Shown in pieces: positions 26,303 through 34,834 of a stretch of DNA of 64,000 bases (position 1 is the first letter of the stretch; every line of letters starts with the position of its first letter). A program made the translations under genes and the position numbers. The notes below the pieces were generated by a model. That model searched no databases, was not told the origin of the DNA, and saw nothing but the letters and a program-made list of their open reading frames with translations. The DNA comes from DATMGU01 sp035555315 (GTDB taxonomy: Bacteria > Pseudomonadota > Alphaproteobacteria > ATCC43930 > CGMCC-115725), in NCBI GenBank assembly GCA_035555315.1, contig DATMGU010000010.1, forward strand, positions 70,782-134,781, given 5' to 3'.

Positions 26303-27637
26303 CTACCGAAGTTGCGACAGGACGATCAATGACAGGGTCACGGTGATCGCCCCGCCGATGCGCGTCGCGATCTGGGCGAAGGGCATCAGTTGCATGCGAT
26401 TGGCGGCGCTGAGGATGGCCACGTCGCCGGTACCGCCTTGCCCACTGTGACACGCATTCACGATCGCCACGTCGATCGGATACATCTTGAGCATGCGGGC
26501 GACCACGAAGCCGGTGGCCATGAGAGCCGCGACGGTGGAGATGATCGTCACCAAATATGGCACCGTGAATGCCGCGACCAGCTTGTCCCATGGCGTTAAG
26601 GTGACGCCGATCGCGAACAGCAGCGGGTAGGTCACGGCGGTCTGGAAGAAGCGATAGAGCACGAAGGCGCCCTGCTGGAGGCTGGGTGAGGCGAGCTTGG
26701 TGAGCTTCAACACCACGGCCAGCACCAGCATCGACACCGGTGCCGGAAACCCGAACAGGCGCTGCGACATGACGCCTATGAGATAGAGCGTCACGGCGGT
26801 CACGCCGGCCGCCGCGATCGTGGCGACATCGGGCAGGGTGGTGGCGACTTCCTCGCCGGGTTCGATCCCGTCGCCGGCGCCTTCCTGCAGGCGGCCTTCG
26901 CCGGTCAGCGACGGGTACCGTTTGCCGACGAAGTTAAGCGTCCCGGCAAAGAGGATGGCGGTCAGGCTGCCCAGCATCACCGGCGGCAGGACCATGGCGA
27001 AAACATCGCCTTGCCCCTGATGCAGGATTTCCGAATACCCGATCGAGAGGGGTATCGCCCCTTCGCCGACACCCCCGGCCATGATCGGGACGACGATGAA
27101 GAAGAAGGTGTGATAGGACCCGAGACCAAAGGCGGTTCCGACCAGCGTGCCGACCAGGGCCGCGACCACCGATCCGAGCGCCAGGGGGATGAAAATCTTC
27201 ACGAACCCCGCGATCAGAACCGTGCGGTCCATCCCCAGAATGCTGCCGACGATGATCGAGGCGATGAACAGGTACAGAAAGTTGCTGACCTTGGTGAAGT
27301 CGGTCACCGAGGCGAGGATCGAATCCGGCAGAAAGTGGTGGAAGGCCAGATACGACGGAATGAACGTCGCGAAGATCGCGGCGGCGCCGATATGCCGGAT
27401 GAAGGGGAGGCGCTTGCCGATTTCGGCGCAGGTGAAGCCGCCCATGGCCAGCAGGACCGTTGCCATCAGGATATCCGACGGCACCTTGCCGGTGACGACG
27501 AAGGCGGAGATCAAACCCAGCAAGATGACGAAGATCGGCAGGGGGATGATACCGATCCTGTAATCGACGATCCGCCACCAGCCATAGGGCCAGAAATCGC
27601 TGCGCTTCGGGGTCGACACACTCGTCGTGGTGCTCAT
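26303..27637 (-). CDS. 2-hydroxycarboxylate transporter family symporter (citrate/malate type)
   Basis: 444 residues, strongly hydrophobic, about eleven membrane segments. The two family signatures are present: GGVGEGAIPLSIGYSE in the first half and ACHSGQGGTGDVAIL in the second, the paired reentrant loops that bind substrate and sodium in CitS-type carriers. The family imports citrate, malate or lactate with Na+ or H+. A basic residue near the C-terminal loop (ANRMQLMPFAQIATRIGG) matches the carboxylate-binding Arg region. It is downstream of the porin gene on the same strand and convergent with the kinase. Confidence 0.92.
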   Translation of the reverse strand: MSTTTSVSTPKRSDFWPYGWWRIVDYRIGIIPLPIFVILLGLISAFVVTGKVPSDILMATVLLAMGGFTCAEIGKRLPFIRHIGAAAIFATFIPSYLAFHHFLPDSILASVTDFTKVSNFLYLFIASIIVGSILGMDRTVLIAGFVKIFIPLALGSVVAALVGTLVGTAFGLGSYHTFFFIVVPIMAGGVGEGAIPLSIGYSEILHQGQGDVFAMVLPPVMLGSLTAILFAGTLNFVGKRYPSLTGEGRLQEGAGDGIEPGEEVATTLPDVATIAAAGVTAVTLYLIGVMSQRLFGFPAPVSMLVLAVVLKLTKLASPSLQQGAFVLYRFFQTAVTYPLLFAIGVTLTPWDKLVAAFTVPYLVTIISTVAALMATGFVVARMLKMYPIDVAIVNACHSGQGGTGDVAILSAANRMQLMPFAQIATRIGGAITVTLSLIVLSQLR

Positions 27638-27708
27638 GATGGGACCTTTGGACTTGTTGGTCGGCGCCGATTCGCTTGGCGCGATAGATCTGGTGGCGTG
27701 ATAGGTCC

Positions 27709-27753
27709 GGCACCGCTCCTAGAGAGCCCGGGGGCTCACATGGAAGCGGTGCC
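27709..27753 (-). terminator. Two-tier inverted repeat between the porin and symporter genes
   Basis: GGCACCGCT (27709-27717) pairs with AGCGGTGCC (27745-27753), and an inner stem GAGCCC/GGGCTC sits in the loop. It follows the porin stop codon by 9 bp on the minus strand, so it may end the porin transcript or reduce read-through into the symporter gene. Confidence 0.6.
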
Positions 27754-27761
27754 AGGATGGC

Positions 27762-29258
27762 CTAGAACTTCCAGCGAACGCCGGTCGCGAATTCGACCTG
27801 GGACATGAAGCCGTTGGACTGGCTCGCGCGGTAGCCACCATCCAGCTTCATGTAATCGCCGGCGATGTAGATGTCGGTGTTCTTGACCGGCCGGTAAAAT
27901 ACCGAGCCATAGACCGTCTGTTTGTTGCCGCTGCCGGCTTTGGTCGCGCCGGAGGCGTCCTGATAGGCGTTGAAGGTATAGCCGCTGCTGTTATAGCCGG
28001 CGTTGTGCGCCATCATGATCTGATAGCCGAGTTCGTAGTCGAACTTGCCCGCCGGGGCGAATTTGACCGAGGTGGTGAAGGCATTGTCGCTTCTGGTGCC
28101 GATCACGCCCTGATCCGCAGTGTAGAAGAGGTAACCGGCATCCAAACGAAAGAGGCCCAGCTGATAATTGCCGCCGATGCCGACGGATTGGTGGCTCTTG
28201 CCGGTTTTCGTGGTTCCGGACTGTTCGTCGGAGTGGTTGTAGAAAACCGACGCGTTGAAATCACCGGCGTTATAGGCAAGTGCCGCCGCCTGCGCGCTGC
28301 CGACCGTGAGACCACCGCCGGCCACGCCGCCCAGGCGATAGGCGGCGCCGAGCGTGAGGCCGTCGTCGAATGCCTTCTTGTAGACGATGCCGTTATCGTA
28401 ACGGGTATCGCCATTCTTTCCGCCGCCCGAGTAGAAGATCAACTGCTTGAAGTTGTTGACGTTGGTATAGCCGCCTTCGTTCAACGTCACGTTGGCTGTG
28501 CCATAGGGATCGCCGTAGATCTGCGAGAAGTCGCGGGGCAGGGTGTTCTGCCGGCCGAAGGTGAGTTTGCCGTAAGTCGGGCTTTGGAAGCCGAGCCAGG
28601 CATCGCGGTTGAACAGCACGCCGGCTGTATCCATGCTGCCCGTCGGCAGTTCGAACTCGCTTTCCAACTTGCCGATGATCTCGAGCTTGCTGTCGGCATC
28701 CAACGTCTGCCGACCGTCGATGCCCCAGCGATTGCCGCTGAACCAGGACACCTGATACCCAGTGGTCCGATCGCCCTTTGTGTCGGAGTTGCTGATCGTG
28801 CTGATCGTGGCTTCCAGCAAGCCGTAAAGGGAAACGCTGGTGCCGGAGGTCTCGAGAATTCGTACCGGCTCGCCCTTCTTGAGATCGTCGACCGGGCCGG
28901 GCAGGAACCCGGTTGCGGTGGGTTGGGCGGCGGCCTGGGCCGTGATGGTCGTCGGCTGTGCCGCGGTCTTCGCTTGTGCCTGCGCCAGGGCTTGGGCCTG
29001 AGCCTGAGTTTTCGCCTGAGCATCGTCAGCCGCGGCCTGAGCTTTCGCCGCCGAAGCCGCCGCCTGGCTGGCCGCCGCCGTTCCCTTGGCCTGGGAGGCC
29101 GCGACGGCCGATTGTTTGCGTTCCAATTGATCGAGGCGCGCGCGCAGCAAGGCGATTTCCGCCTTTAGATCGTCGACGTCGCTTGCCGAAGCCGGGCCGC
29201 AGCCCAAGGCGATGATCGCCGTCCCGATGAGCAATGATGCAGTAAACTTCTTAAGCAC
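27762..29258 (-). CDS. Outer-membrane porin with N-terminal coiled coil
   Basis: About 498 residues. Signal peptide MLKKFTASLLIGTAIIALG ending ASA. Residues about 27-48 (DVDDLKAEIALLRARLDQLERK) form a heptad coiled coil, followed by an Ala/Gln-rich segment with repeated QAQA/AKAQA units to about 115. A Gram-negative porin barrel follows (SLYGLLEATIS, ending VEFATGVRWKF with terminal Phe). I chose the GTG at 29258 because GAGAGGGGGG lies 4-5 bases upstream and it puts the signal peptide first; the longer frame from 29333 has no support. Probably the outer-membrane entry for the substrate of the neighbouring symporter. Confidence 0.9.
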   Translation of the reverse strand: MLKKFTASLLIGTAIIALGCGPASASDVDDLKAEIALLRARLDQLERKQSAVAASQAKGTAAASQAAASAAKAQAAADDAQAKTQAQAQALAQAQAKTAAQPTTITAQAAAQPTATGFLPGPVDDLKKGEPVRILETSGTSVSLYGLLEATISTISNSDTKGDRTTGYQVSWFSGNRWGIDGRQTLDADSKLEIIGKLESEFELPTGSMDTAGVLFNRDAWLGFQSPTYGKLTFGRQNTLPRDFSQIYGDPYGTANVTLNEGGYTNVNNFKQLIFYSGGGKNGDTRYDNGIVYKKAFDDGLTLGAAYRLGGVAGGGLTVGSAQAAALAYNAGDFNASVFYNHSDEQSGTTKTGKSHQSVGIGGNYQLGLFRLDAGYLFYTADQGVIGTRSDNAFTTSVKFAPAGKFDYELGYQIMMAHNAGYNSSGYTFNAYQDASGATKAGSGNKQTVYGSVFYRPVKNTDIYIAGDYMKLDGGYRASQSNGFMSQVEFATGVRWKF

Positions 29259-29461
29259 AGTATCCCCCCTCTCATACCCATTGCTCCCCTGGGCCGGCGC
29301 CTCATGAAGACGGTCGGATGTGGGGACAATCACGCTGACCGCGGTTCCAGCCCGCAGCTCGATGGGGGGATGCTAAGGCGCTTAAGCTTTCATCAACCTT
29401 TCGGGAATGAGTGACGACTCGGGCTTTTGGACGAACTCGGCGACGGGGTTGGATCGCCGGG

Positions 29462-30253
29462 CTAGATCGACCGTATCGCGCCGCCATCGATGCGGATCAG
29501 CGAGCCGGTGACATAGCCGGCCTTGGTCGATGCCAGAAACGCCGCTACCGCGCCGAATTCCTCGATCGTGCCGTAACGGCCGACCGGGATGGTCCCTCTG
29601 GCTTCCTCGGCGACCTGCTCGACGGATTTCTTCTGGCGATCGGCGACGACTCGGTCCAGCTCTTCCACCCGCTCGGTGTGGATGCGGCCCGGCAGCAGCA
29701 TGTTGACCGTGACGCCGTCGCCGGCGACCTCGCCCGCGAGAGTCTTCGACCAGCCGACCAGCGCCGAGCGCAGGGTATTGGACATGCCGATGGTCGGGAT
29801 CGGCTGGATGACGCCGGAGGAGGCAACGGTCAGGACGCGGCCCCATTTCCGGGCGCGCATGGCGGGCAGGGCGAGGTCGGTGAGGCCGATGATCGACAGC
29901 ACCATGGCTTCGAACTGCTTGCGCCAGAGCGCGGGGTCGATCCCCGCGGCACCGCTCGGCGGCGGCCCACCCGAATTATTGATCAGGATATCGACGCCGC
30001 CGAGCTTCGCCACCACGTCTTGAAAAGCGGTCTCGATCGATCCGGCGGTGCCGAGATCGCCGGCGACACCGACGATCGTGCTCGCAGGGGCGCCCCGGCC
30101 GATTTCGGCGGCGGCCGCGTCCAAGGCGGCCTGGTTGCGCGAGACCAGGGCGACGGAGGCACCCTCCGCCGCCAGAGCCTGGGCGATGCCGCGACCGATG
30201 CCGCGACCGCCGCCCATCACCAATGCCCGCTTGCCGGTCAATCCCAGATCCAT
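29462..30253 (-). CDS. SDR-family oxidoreductase lacking the canonical Tyr-x3-Lys
   Basis: 263 residues. The Rossmann nucleotide motif reads GGGRGIGRG (14-22), NNSGG follows near 92, and Ser145/146 occupies the catalytic Ser position. No Tyr occurs between residues 146 and 175; the expected Tyr-x3-Lys region reads IGMSNTLRSALVGW. This is an SDR subgroup without the standard tetrad, so reductase activity cannot be assumed. AAGGAC is upstream of the ATG. The gene lies 46 bp downstream of the DapA-like gene in the same direction and the two probably act on the same substrate. Confidence 0.88.
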   Translation of the reverse strand: MDLGLTGKRALVMGGGRGIGRGIAQALAAEGASVALVSRNQAALDAAAAEIGRGAPASTIVGVAGDLGTAGSIETAFQDVVAKLGGVDILINNSGGPPPSGAAGIDPALWRKQFEAMVLSIIGLTDLALPAMRARKWGRVLTVASSGVIQPIPTIGMSNTLRSALVGWSKTLAGEVAGDGVTVNMLLPGRIHTERVEELDRVVADRQKKSVEQVAEEARGTIPVGRYGTIEEFGAVAAFLASTKAGYVTGSLIRIDGGAIRSI

Positions 30254-30299
30254 GATGGCGTCCTTATTCTTTGTTGTCAGATGCTTCGTCGCCGGGGGT

Positions 30300-31229
30300 T
30301 CAGAGCCGAGCGCGCTTGGCCCGCTCCAGCCGGTCGAGCAGAGCCGTAAGCTCGGCATGATCGTCGGCATCGAGCGCTGGGCCGGGCGCGCGGACCTTGG
30401 CCGAGGCGATGATGCCGCGCCGCCGCAGCGTCTCCTTGCGGATGGCAAGGCCGAGGCCGAGCTGCTGCTCGTGGCGGATAACAGGCAGATAGAGATCGAA
30501 CAGATCCTCCGCCCCTTCCGGATCGCCGGCCTGGAAACGGCGGACGACCTCGACCAGCATTTCCGGGAACGCGAAGCCGGTATTGGCGCCATCGACGCCG
30601 CGACGCAGTTCCTGCGGCAGGTGCAGCCCGCCATTGCCGACCAGGATCGACACCCGGCGACGGTTGCCCGCCGCCTCGTCGCGCCGCAGCGCGGAGACCT
30701 TGCGCAGGCCCGGCGACTCCTCGTGCTTCATTATCTTGAAGCTGGGGAAATCATGGAACATCCGATTGACCAGGGTCGGCGACATATAGACCTGGGTGGT
30801 CTGCGGGTAATCCTGCAGCACCACCGGAATCTCGCCCAACTCGCGCGCGACGGCGGCAAAATAGCCGTAGATCTGCTCCTCGGTCCGCAGGCCGGGGATC
30901 GGCGCCACCATGACGCCACCGGCACCCATGGCCATGACCCGGCGGGCGAGATCGCCCAATTGTCCCAGGCCCGGATTGCTGACGCCGACGATGACCGGCA
31001 CGCGGCCGTCGATGCGATCGAGCACCCGTTTGGCAAAGGCGTTGGTTTCCTCGCCGCTGAGCTTCGGCGCCTCGCCCAGGATACCCAGGATGGTAATGCC
31101 GTCGACGCCGGCCTCCAGGTAACTGTCCATCAGCCGGTCGGTCGACGGCCAGTCGATGTCCCCGGTATCGGTGAAAGGCGTGGCGGAGATTATGTAGACG
31201 CCTCGGGCGGTCTCGTCGATCAACGGCAT
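30300..31229 (-). CDS. Dihydrodipicolinate synthase/N-acetylneuraminate lyase-family protein
   Basis: 309 residues forming a TIM barrel of the DapA/NAL superfamily. The Schiff-base Lys168 is in FKIMKHEESPG and the catalytic Tyr141 in VVLQDYP. The substrate loop reads GILGEAPKLS where true DapA has GTTGE, and an Arg follows much later, so this is likely an aldolase or dehydratase for a sugar acid or hydroxy acid, not lysine synthesis. The ATG at 31229 is preceded by AGGACC-like sequence. It is co-directional with the SDR gene and divergent from the MFS gene. Confidence 0.88.
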   Translation of the reverse strand: MPLIDETARGVYIISATPFTDTGDIDWPSTDRLMDSYLEAGVDGITILGILGEAPKLSGEETNAFAKRVLDRIDGRVPVIVGVSNPGLGQLGDLARRVMAMGAGGVMVAPIPGLRTEEQIYGYFAAVARELGEIPVVLQDYPQTTQVYMSPTLVNRMFHDFPSFKIMKHEESPGLRKVSALRRDEAAGNRRRVSILVGNGGLHLPQELRRGVDGANTGFAFPEMLVEVVRRFQAGDPEGAEDLFDLYLPVIRHEQQLGLGLAIRKETLRRRGIIASAKVRAPGPALDADDHAELTALLDRLERAKRARL

Positions 31230-31345
31230 GGCGAACAGGTCCTTGGACGGGTAGGGATATGCCGCACTATGGCCGGGCGGAGCGTCCGGCCGCAAGGTTT
31301 GGATGCCGATCGGGTCCGACGCGGTGTTGTCAGGGGAGTGTGAGA

Positions 31346-32677
31346 ATGCCGGAGAGGAAGCGGCTGCTGACCGATCGGCGATTCCTGCCGTATTTCCTGA
31401 CCCAGGCGATCGCGGCGTTCAACGACAATGTCTTCAAAAACGCGGTCATCCTGTTGATCGTGTTCAGCTCGGCCGCCCCTGACCTTTTGGTCAATCTCTG
31501 CGCCGGCGCGTTTATCCTGCCATTCTTTTTCGCCTCGGCGACGGCGGGGCAGGTGGCCGAACGCATGCCCAAGGCGCGGTTGATCCGCTGGCTGAAACTG
31601 TCCGAGGTCGCGATCATGGCGCTGGGGGCGGTCGCCCTGGCGTGGCATGCGATGGCCATCGCCGTCGTCGTGCTCTTCCTGGCCGGCGTCCAAGCGGCCT
31701 TCTTCGGGCCGGTCAAATTCAGCCTGCTGCCCCAGGCTCTGCGCGACGACGAGCTGGTCGAGGCGAATGCGCTGATCGAGATGGCGACGTTTCTGGCGAT
31801 CTTGCTGGGGACCATCACCGGCGCGGTGCTGGTTGCCGGGGCGGGCGGGCCGGTGCGGGTGGGTGTCGTTATGGTGGCGATCGCCGTGCTGGGCTATCTC
31901 ACCAGCCGTGCCATTCCGACGTTGCCGCCGGTCATGCCGAGCCTGCGCGTCGACTGGAACCCGCTACCGGAGATGCTGCGGCTGGCCCGCCTGACCGTGC
32001 GGGAGCGATCGGTCGGGATCGCGATTTTCGGCGTCTCGTGGTTCTGGCTGCTCGGCGCCACCTATCTCACCCAATTGCCGAGCTTTACGCGCGGTATCCT
32101 GGGTGGGGACGAGCATGTCGTGACCCTCTTGCTGGCGGTTTTTTCGGTCGGCATCGGTCTGGGCTCCCTGTTATGTGCCCGCTGGTCGCGCGGCCGGTTG
32201 GAGCCGGGCCTGGTGCTGATCGGCGCGCTGGGCATCAGTGTGTTCGGCGGGCACTTGGCGATCGCTCAATCGGCGCCGTGGCAGGGAGGCACTCTGCGTG
32301 GCGCTGTCGCGTTCGTCGCCGATCCGGCGAGCTGGCTGGTTATTGCCGACCTCGTCATGATCGGCGCTTTCGGTGGGCTTTACGTGGTGCCGCTGCAGGC
32401 CCTGGTGCAATTGCGGACCGAGCCCACCTTCCGATCGCGCATCATCGCCGCGAACAATATCTGGAATGCCCTGTTCCTGGTCGGCTCCGCGGTGCTGGCG
32501 GGGATTCTGCTCGGCCCGGTCGGCCTGCGTATTCCCGCTCTATTTGGCGTGCTGGCGATACTCAATCTCATGGTCGCGGGCGCCCTCGCCGGGAGCCTGC
32601 CCGAATTCGTCTATCGAACGAAGGTCCTGCTGGGCAGGGGCAAGTCGTCGTCGCCCTTCGGCGGTTCCGGCTCGTGA
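31346..32677 (+). CDS. MFS transporter, LplT-like (lysophospholipid transporter family)
   Basis: 443 residues with about twelve membrane segments. The N-terminus RRFLPYFLTQAIAAFNDNVFKNAV is the characteristic first helix of LplT and of the MFS domain of Aas-type fusions, which flip 2-acyl-lysophospholipids across the inner membrane for re-acylation. GPVKFSLLPQAL and the basic loop typical of the MFS core follow. No acyltransferase domain is fused and none is adjacent. ATG at 31346 follows GGGGAG. Its last 67 bp overlap the 3' end of the convergent histidine kinase gene. Confidence 0.88.
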   Translation: MPERKRLLTDRRFLPYFLTQAIAAFNDNVFKNAVILLIVFSSAAPDLLVNLCAGAFILPFFFASATAGQVAERMPKARLIRWLKLSEVAIMALGAVALAWHAMAIAVVVLFLAGVQAAFFGPVKFSLLPQALRDDELVEANALIEMATFLAILLGTITGAVLVAGAGGPVRVGVVMVAIAVLGYLTSRAIPTLPPVMPSLRVDWNPLPEMLRLARLTVRERSVGIAIFGVSWFWLLGATYLTQLPSFTRGILGGDEHVVTLLLAVFSVGIGLGSLLCARWSRGRLEPGLVLIGALGISVFGGHLAIAQSAPWQGGTLRGAVAFVADPASWLVIADLVMIGAFGGLYVVPLQALVQLRTEPTFRSRIIAANNIWNALFLVGSAVLAGILLGPVGLRIPALFGVLAILNLMVAGALAGSLPEFVYRTKVLLGRGKSSSPFGGSGS

Positions 32678-34089
32678 GCGGGTGACGGCTTCATCGACAG
32701 CATACGGGCCTTGGGCAGGCGGATGGTTACCAGGGTGCCGACGCCTTCCTGGCTGGTGATTTCCAACTCGCCGCCATGCAGCGTCACCAGGCTTCGCACG
32801 ATCGGCAAACCGAGACCGGTGCCGCCATCGCCGCTGAGATACGCATTGCTGGCACGGTGATAATTGCCCAGGATTCCGCCCATATCCGCTTCCGGTATGC
32901 CGATTCCCGTATCGCGCACCTGGATGAGTGGGGCGCCGCGGGCGGACAGGCCGATGACGACGTCGATCCGTCCATCCATGCGCGTGAATTTGACGGCGTT
33001 GCTGAGCAGGTTGAGGAAGATCTGCCGGATGGCCCGTTCGTCGGCGAAGACGAGGGGCATCTGCTTCGCGTCGATCGACAGCATGATACCCTTCTGTTGG
33101 GCGAGATCGCGGACCAGACGAAACGCCTGCTCGCCGACCGCGACCAGATCGACGGAAACTTCATCGAGGACGTATTTGCCGGCCTCGACCTTGGCGCTAT
33201 CGAGGATATCGCTGATCAGCGACAGCAGGTGGTTGGCGCTGCTGTGGATATCCCTGGCGTATTCCTCATATTTCATCGAGCCGAGCGGCCCGAAATAGCC
33301 GTGCGCCATGACCTCGGAAAAGCCGATGATGGCGTTGAGCGGCGTGCGCAATTCATGGCTCATCGTCGCCAGGAAATCCGATTTTGCCCGGCTCGCCAGT
33401 TCGGTGCGGGCGGTCGCCTCCATCAGTTCTTGAGTCAGGCGGTCCTTGTCGTAATTGACCATCAGCCCGTGAATGATTTTGCGATGGGTGGTGCGAGTGG
33501 TCAGATAGAGATGCGCCGCGTAGACGAGGATCAACGCCCCGATCGTCAGATAATTACCGTCCGCGCGCAGACCGCAGCCGACCGCCAGCGGAAGTATCGC
33601 CGTCAGGATGAAGCTGTTCACCGTCGGCGGATGGGCAGCGTAGGTCGTGGCGAGGGCGCCGCCCAGGACGGTTACCCCGAAAATCGTCAGCATATGCTGC
33701 GACGGGTCGGGCAATTGCAGCAAGAACAGCGCTGTGACACCCCAGGCGATGCCCGAAAGGGTTATCGCGGCGGAGTAAAGCCGCACCCATCGCGCGGCCC
33801 GCTCGGCGGTTGGTCTGACGCGGTGGTAGAGATGCCCGATCGCCAGACGCGCAGCCAACAGGATGAACAGCAGGCTGGTCCAGCCGACCGTCAAGCTCAA
33901 CGGCAGCTGTTGCCAGAGCACGATCGGCAGGGCGAGGGTAATCGCGTATGTCAGGAACATCGGCGTCCTCGACATGTAAAGTATGTCGACAAGCTGCCGG
34001 CGGACCTCGGGCGGCAAATGTTTGTTCGGCACGCTCTCGGTCGGCGCGGATGAGAATGTGACCGGCTTCACCAGACGGTCATCCGGCAT
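32611..34089 (-). CDS. Membrane sensor histidine kinase (PleC/DivJ-like core)
   Basis: About 492 residues from the ATG at 34089 (a GTG at 34227 would give 538). Six hydrophobic segments lie between about residues 40 and 205, with no large extracytoplasmic domain. HisKA carries SHELRTPLNAIIGFSEVM; HATPase has NLLSNAVKFT, DTGIGIP and GGTGLGLPIV. The core is of the type found in PleC, DivJ and other alphaproteobacterial cell-cycle or c-di-GMP kinases. No response regulator is adjacent, so it is an orphan kinase; DivK/PleD, about 24 kb away, are possible but unproven partners. The C-terminus is a Pro/Asp-rich tail encoded in the overlap with the MFS gene. Confidence 0.88.
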   Translation of the reverse strand: MPDDRLVKPVTFSSAPTESVPNKHLPPEVRRQLVDILYMSRTPMFLTYAITLALPIVLWQQLPLSLTVGWTSLLFILLAARLAIGHLYHRVRPTAERAARWVRLYSAAITLSGIAWGVTALFLLQLPDPSQHMLTIFGVTVLGGALATTYAAHPPTVNSFILTAILPLAVGCGLRADGNYLTIGALILVYAAHLYLTTRTTHRKIIHGLMVNYDKDRLTQELMEATARTELASRAKSDFLATMSHELRTPLNAIIGFSEVMAHGYFGPLGSMKYEEYARDIHSSANHLLSLISDILDSAKVEAGKYVLDEVSVDLVAVGEQAFRLVRDLAQQKGIMLSIDAKQMPLVFADERAIRQIFLNLLSNAVKFTRMDGRIDVVIGLSARGAPLIQVRDTGIGIPEADMGGILGNYHRASNAYLSGDGGTGLGLPIVRSLVTLHGGELEITSQEGVGTLVTIRLPKARMLSMKPSPAHEPEPPKGDDDLPLPSRTFVR

Positions 34090-34299
34090 CCGAGGCTGAT
34101 CCAGAGCCGGGGGGCAACGGGTAAAGGCGATGGAGCTTCGCGAGATCGACCGATATCCACCGCTGTAACAAAGATGATCAACATGCCCCGCCGTTTTATC
34201 GAAGTTAATAACGGTGCGTTGATCCACCGGTCTTATCGTCTCAACCCCCCGATCTTTCTTAGCTCTGGAATGGTTACTAAAGTGTAACCACGAGGCCGT

Positions 34300-34695
34300 T
34301 CACTCGATATCCGGCCCTTGATGAGCGGATTGCCGCTGCGGCGCCGTGCCGTTCAGCCGTGCTAAGGATCTATAGAGAATCTGGCGCTGAAGAGCCGTGT
34401 TCTCCTCGCGCTGCTCGGGTGTCAGTTCGCCGCGCGCGGCCTGTTTGTCGATCTGCGCGACCGACTTTTCGTATTCCCGCACGGCGCCTCGCTTGGCGGC
34501 ATCGCGCTCGACATCGGTCAATACCGCCGTATGGGCCGGTTCGCCCGCCTTGATCGCCGCGTGGACCGGACCGACGACCGTCAGGATGACCGCCGACAAC
34601 AGGGCAATGGTGGCGATGCCGAACAAGATCGAAAGAAGCTTCGGGAGGGGAGCGGCGTGCTTGGGCCGGGCGGGTGACGTCGGGGGGTCTTCCAT
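34300..34695 (-). CDS. Small single-pass membrane protein of unknown function
   Basis: 131 residues. A short Pro-rich N-terminus is followed by one hydrophobic helix (about 20-42, LLSILFGIATIALLSAVILTV) and a charged region with strong helical propensity (VERDAAKRGAVREYEKSVAQ, then ARGELTPEQREENTALQRQ). I do not recognise the family. The frame extends upstream to 34770, but the ATG at 34695 gives a sensible topology. It lies between two minus-strand genes and upstream of the orphan kinase gene by ~210 bp. Confidence 0.5.
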   Translation of the reverse strand: MEDPPTSPARPKHAAPLPKLLSILFGIATIALLSAVILTVVGPVHAAIKAGEPAHTAVLTDVERDAAKRGAVREYEKSVAQIDKQAARGELTPEQREENTALQRQILYRSLARLNGTAPQRQSAHQGPDIE

Positions 34696-34834
34696 GGCAG
34701 TCAAATGGACACGCCAGTCGACACAAGCAACGTGCCACGGCCGCATAGCGGCAAATAAATTTTTGCCCATTCGGTCGGCCCACGAGTAGAGTATTGGTGC
34801 CCCTTATTCTCAGGCTGCCGGATTGATTGCCATC

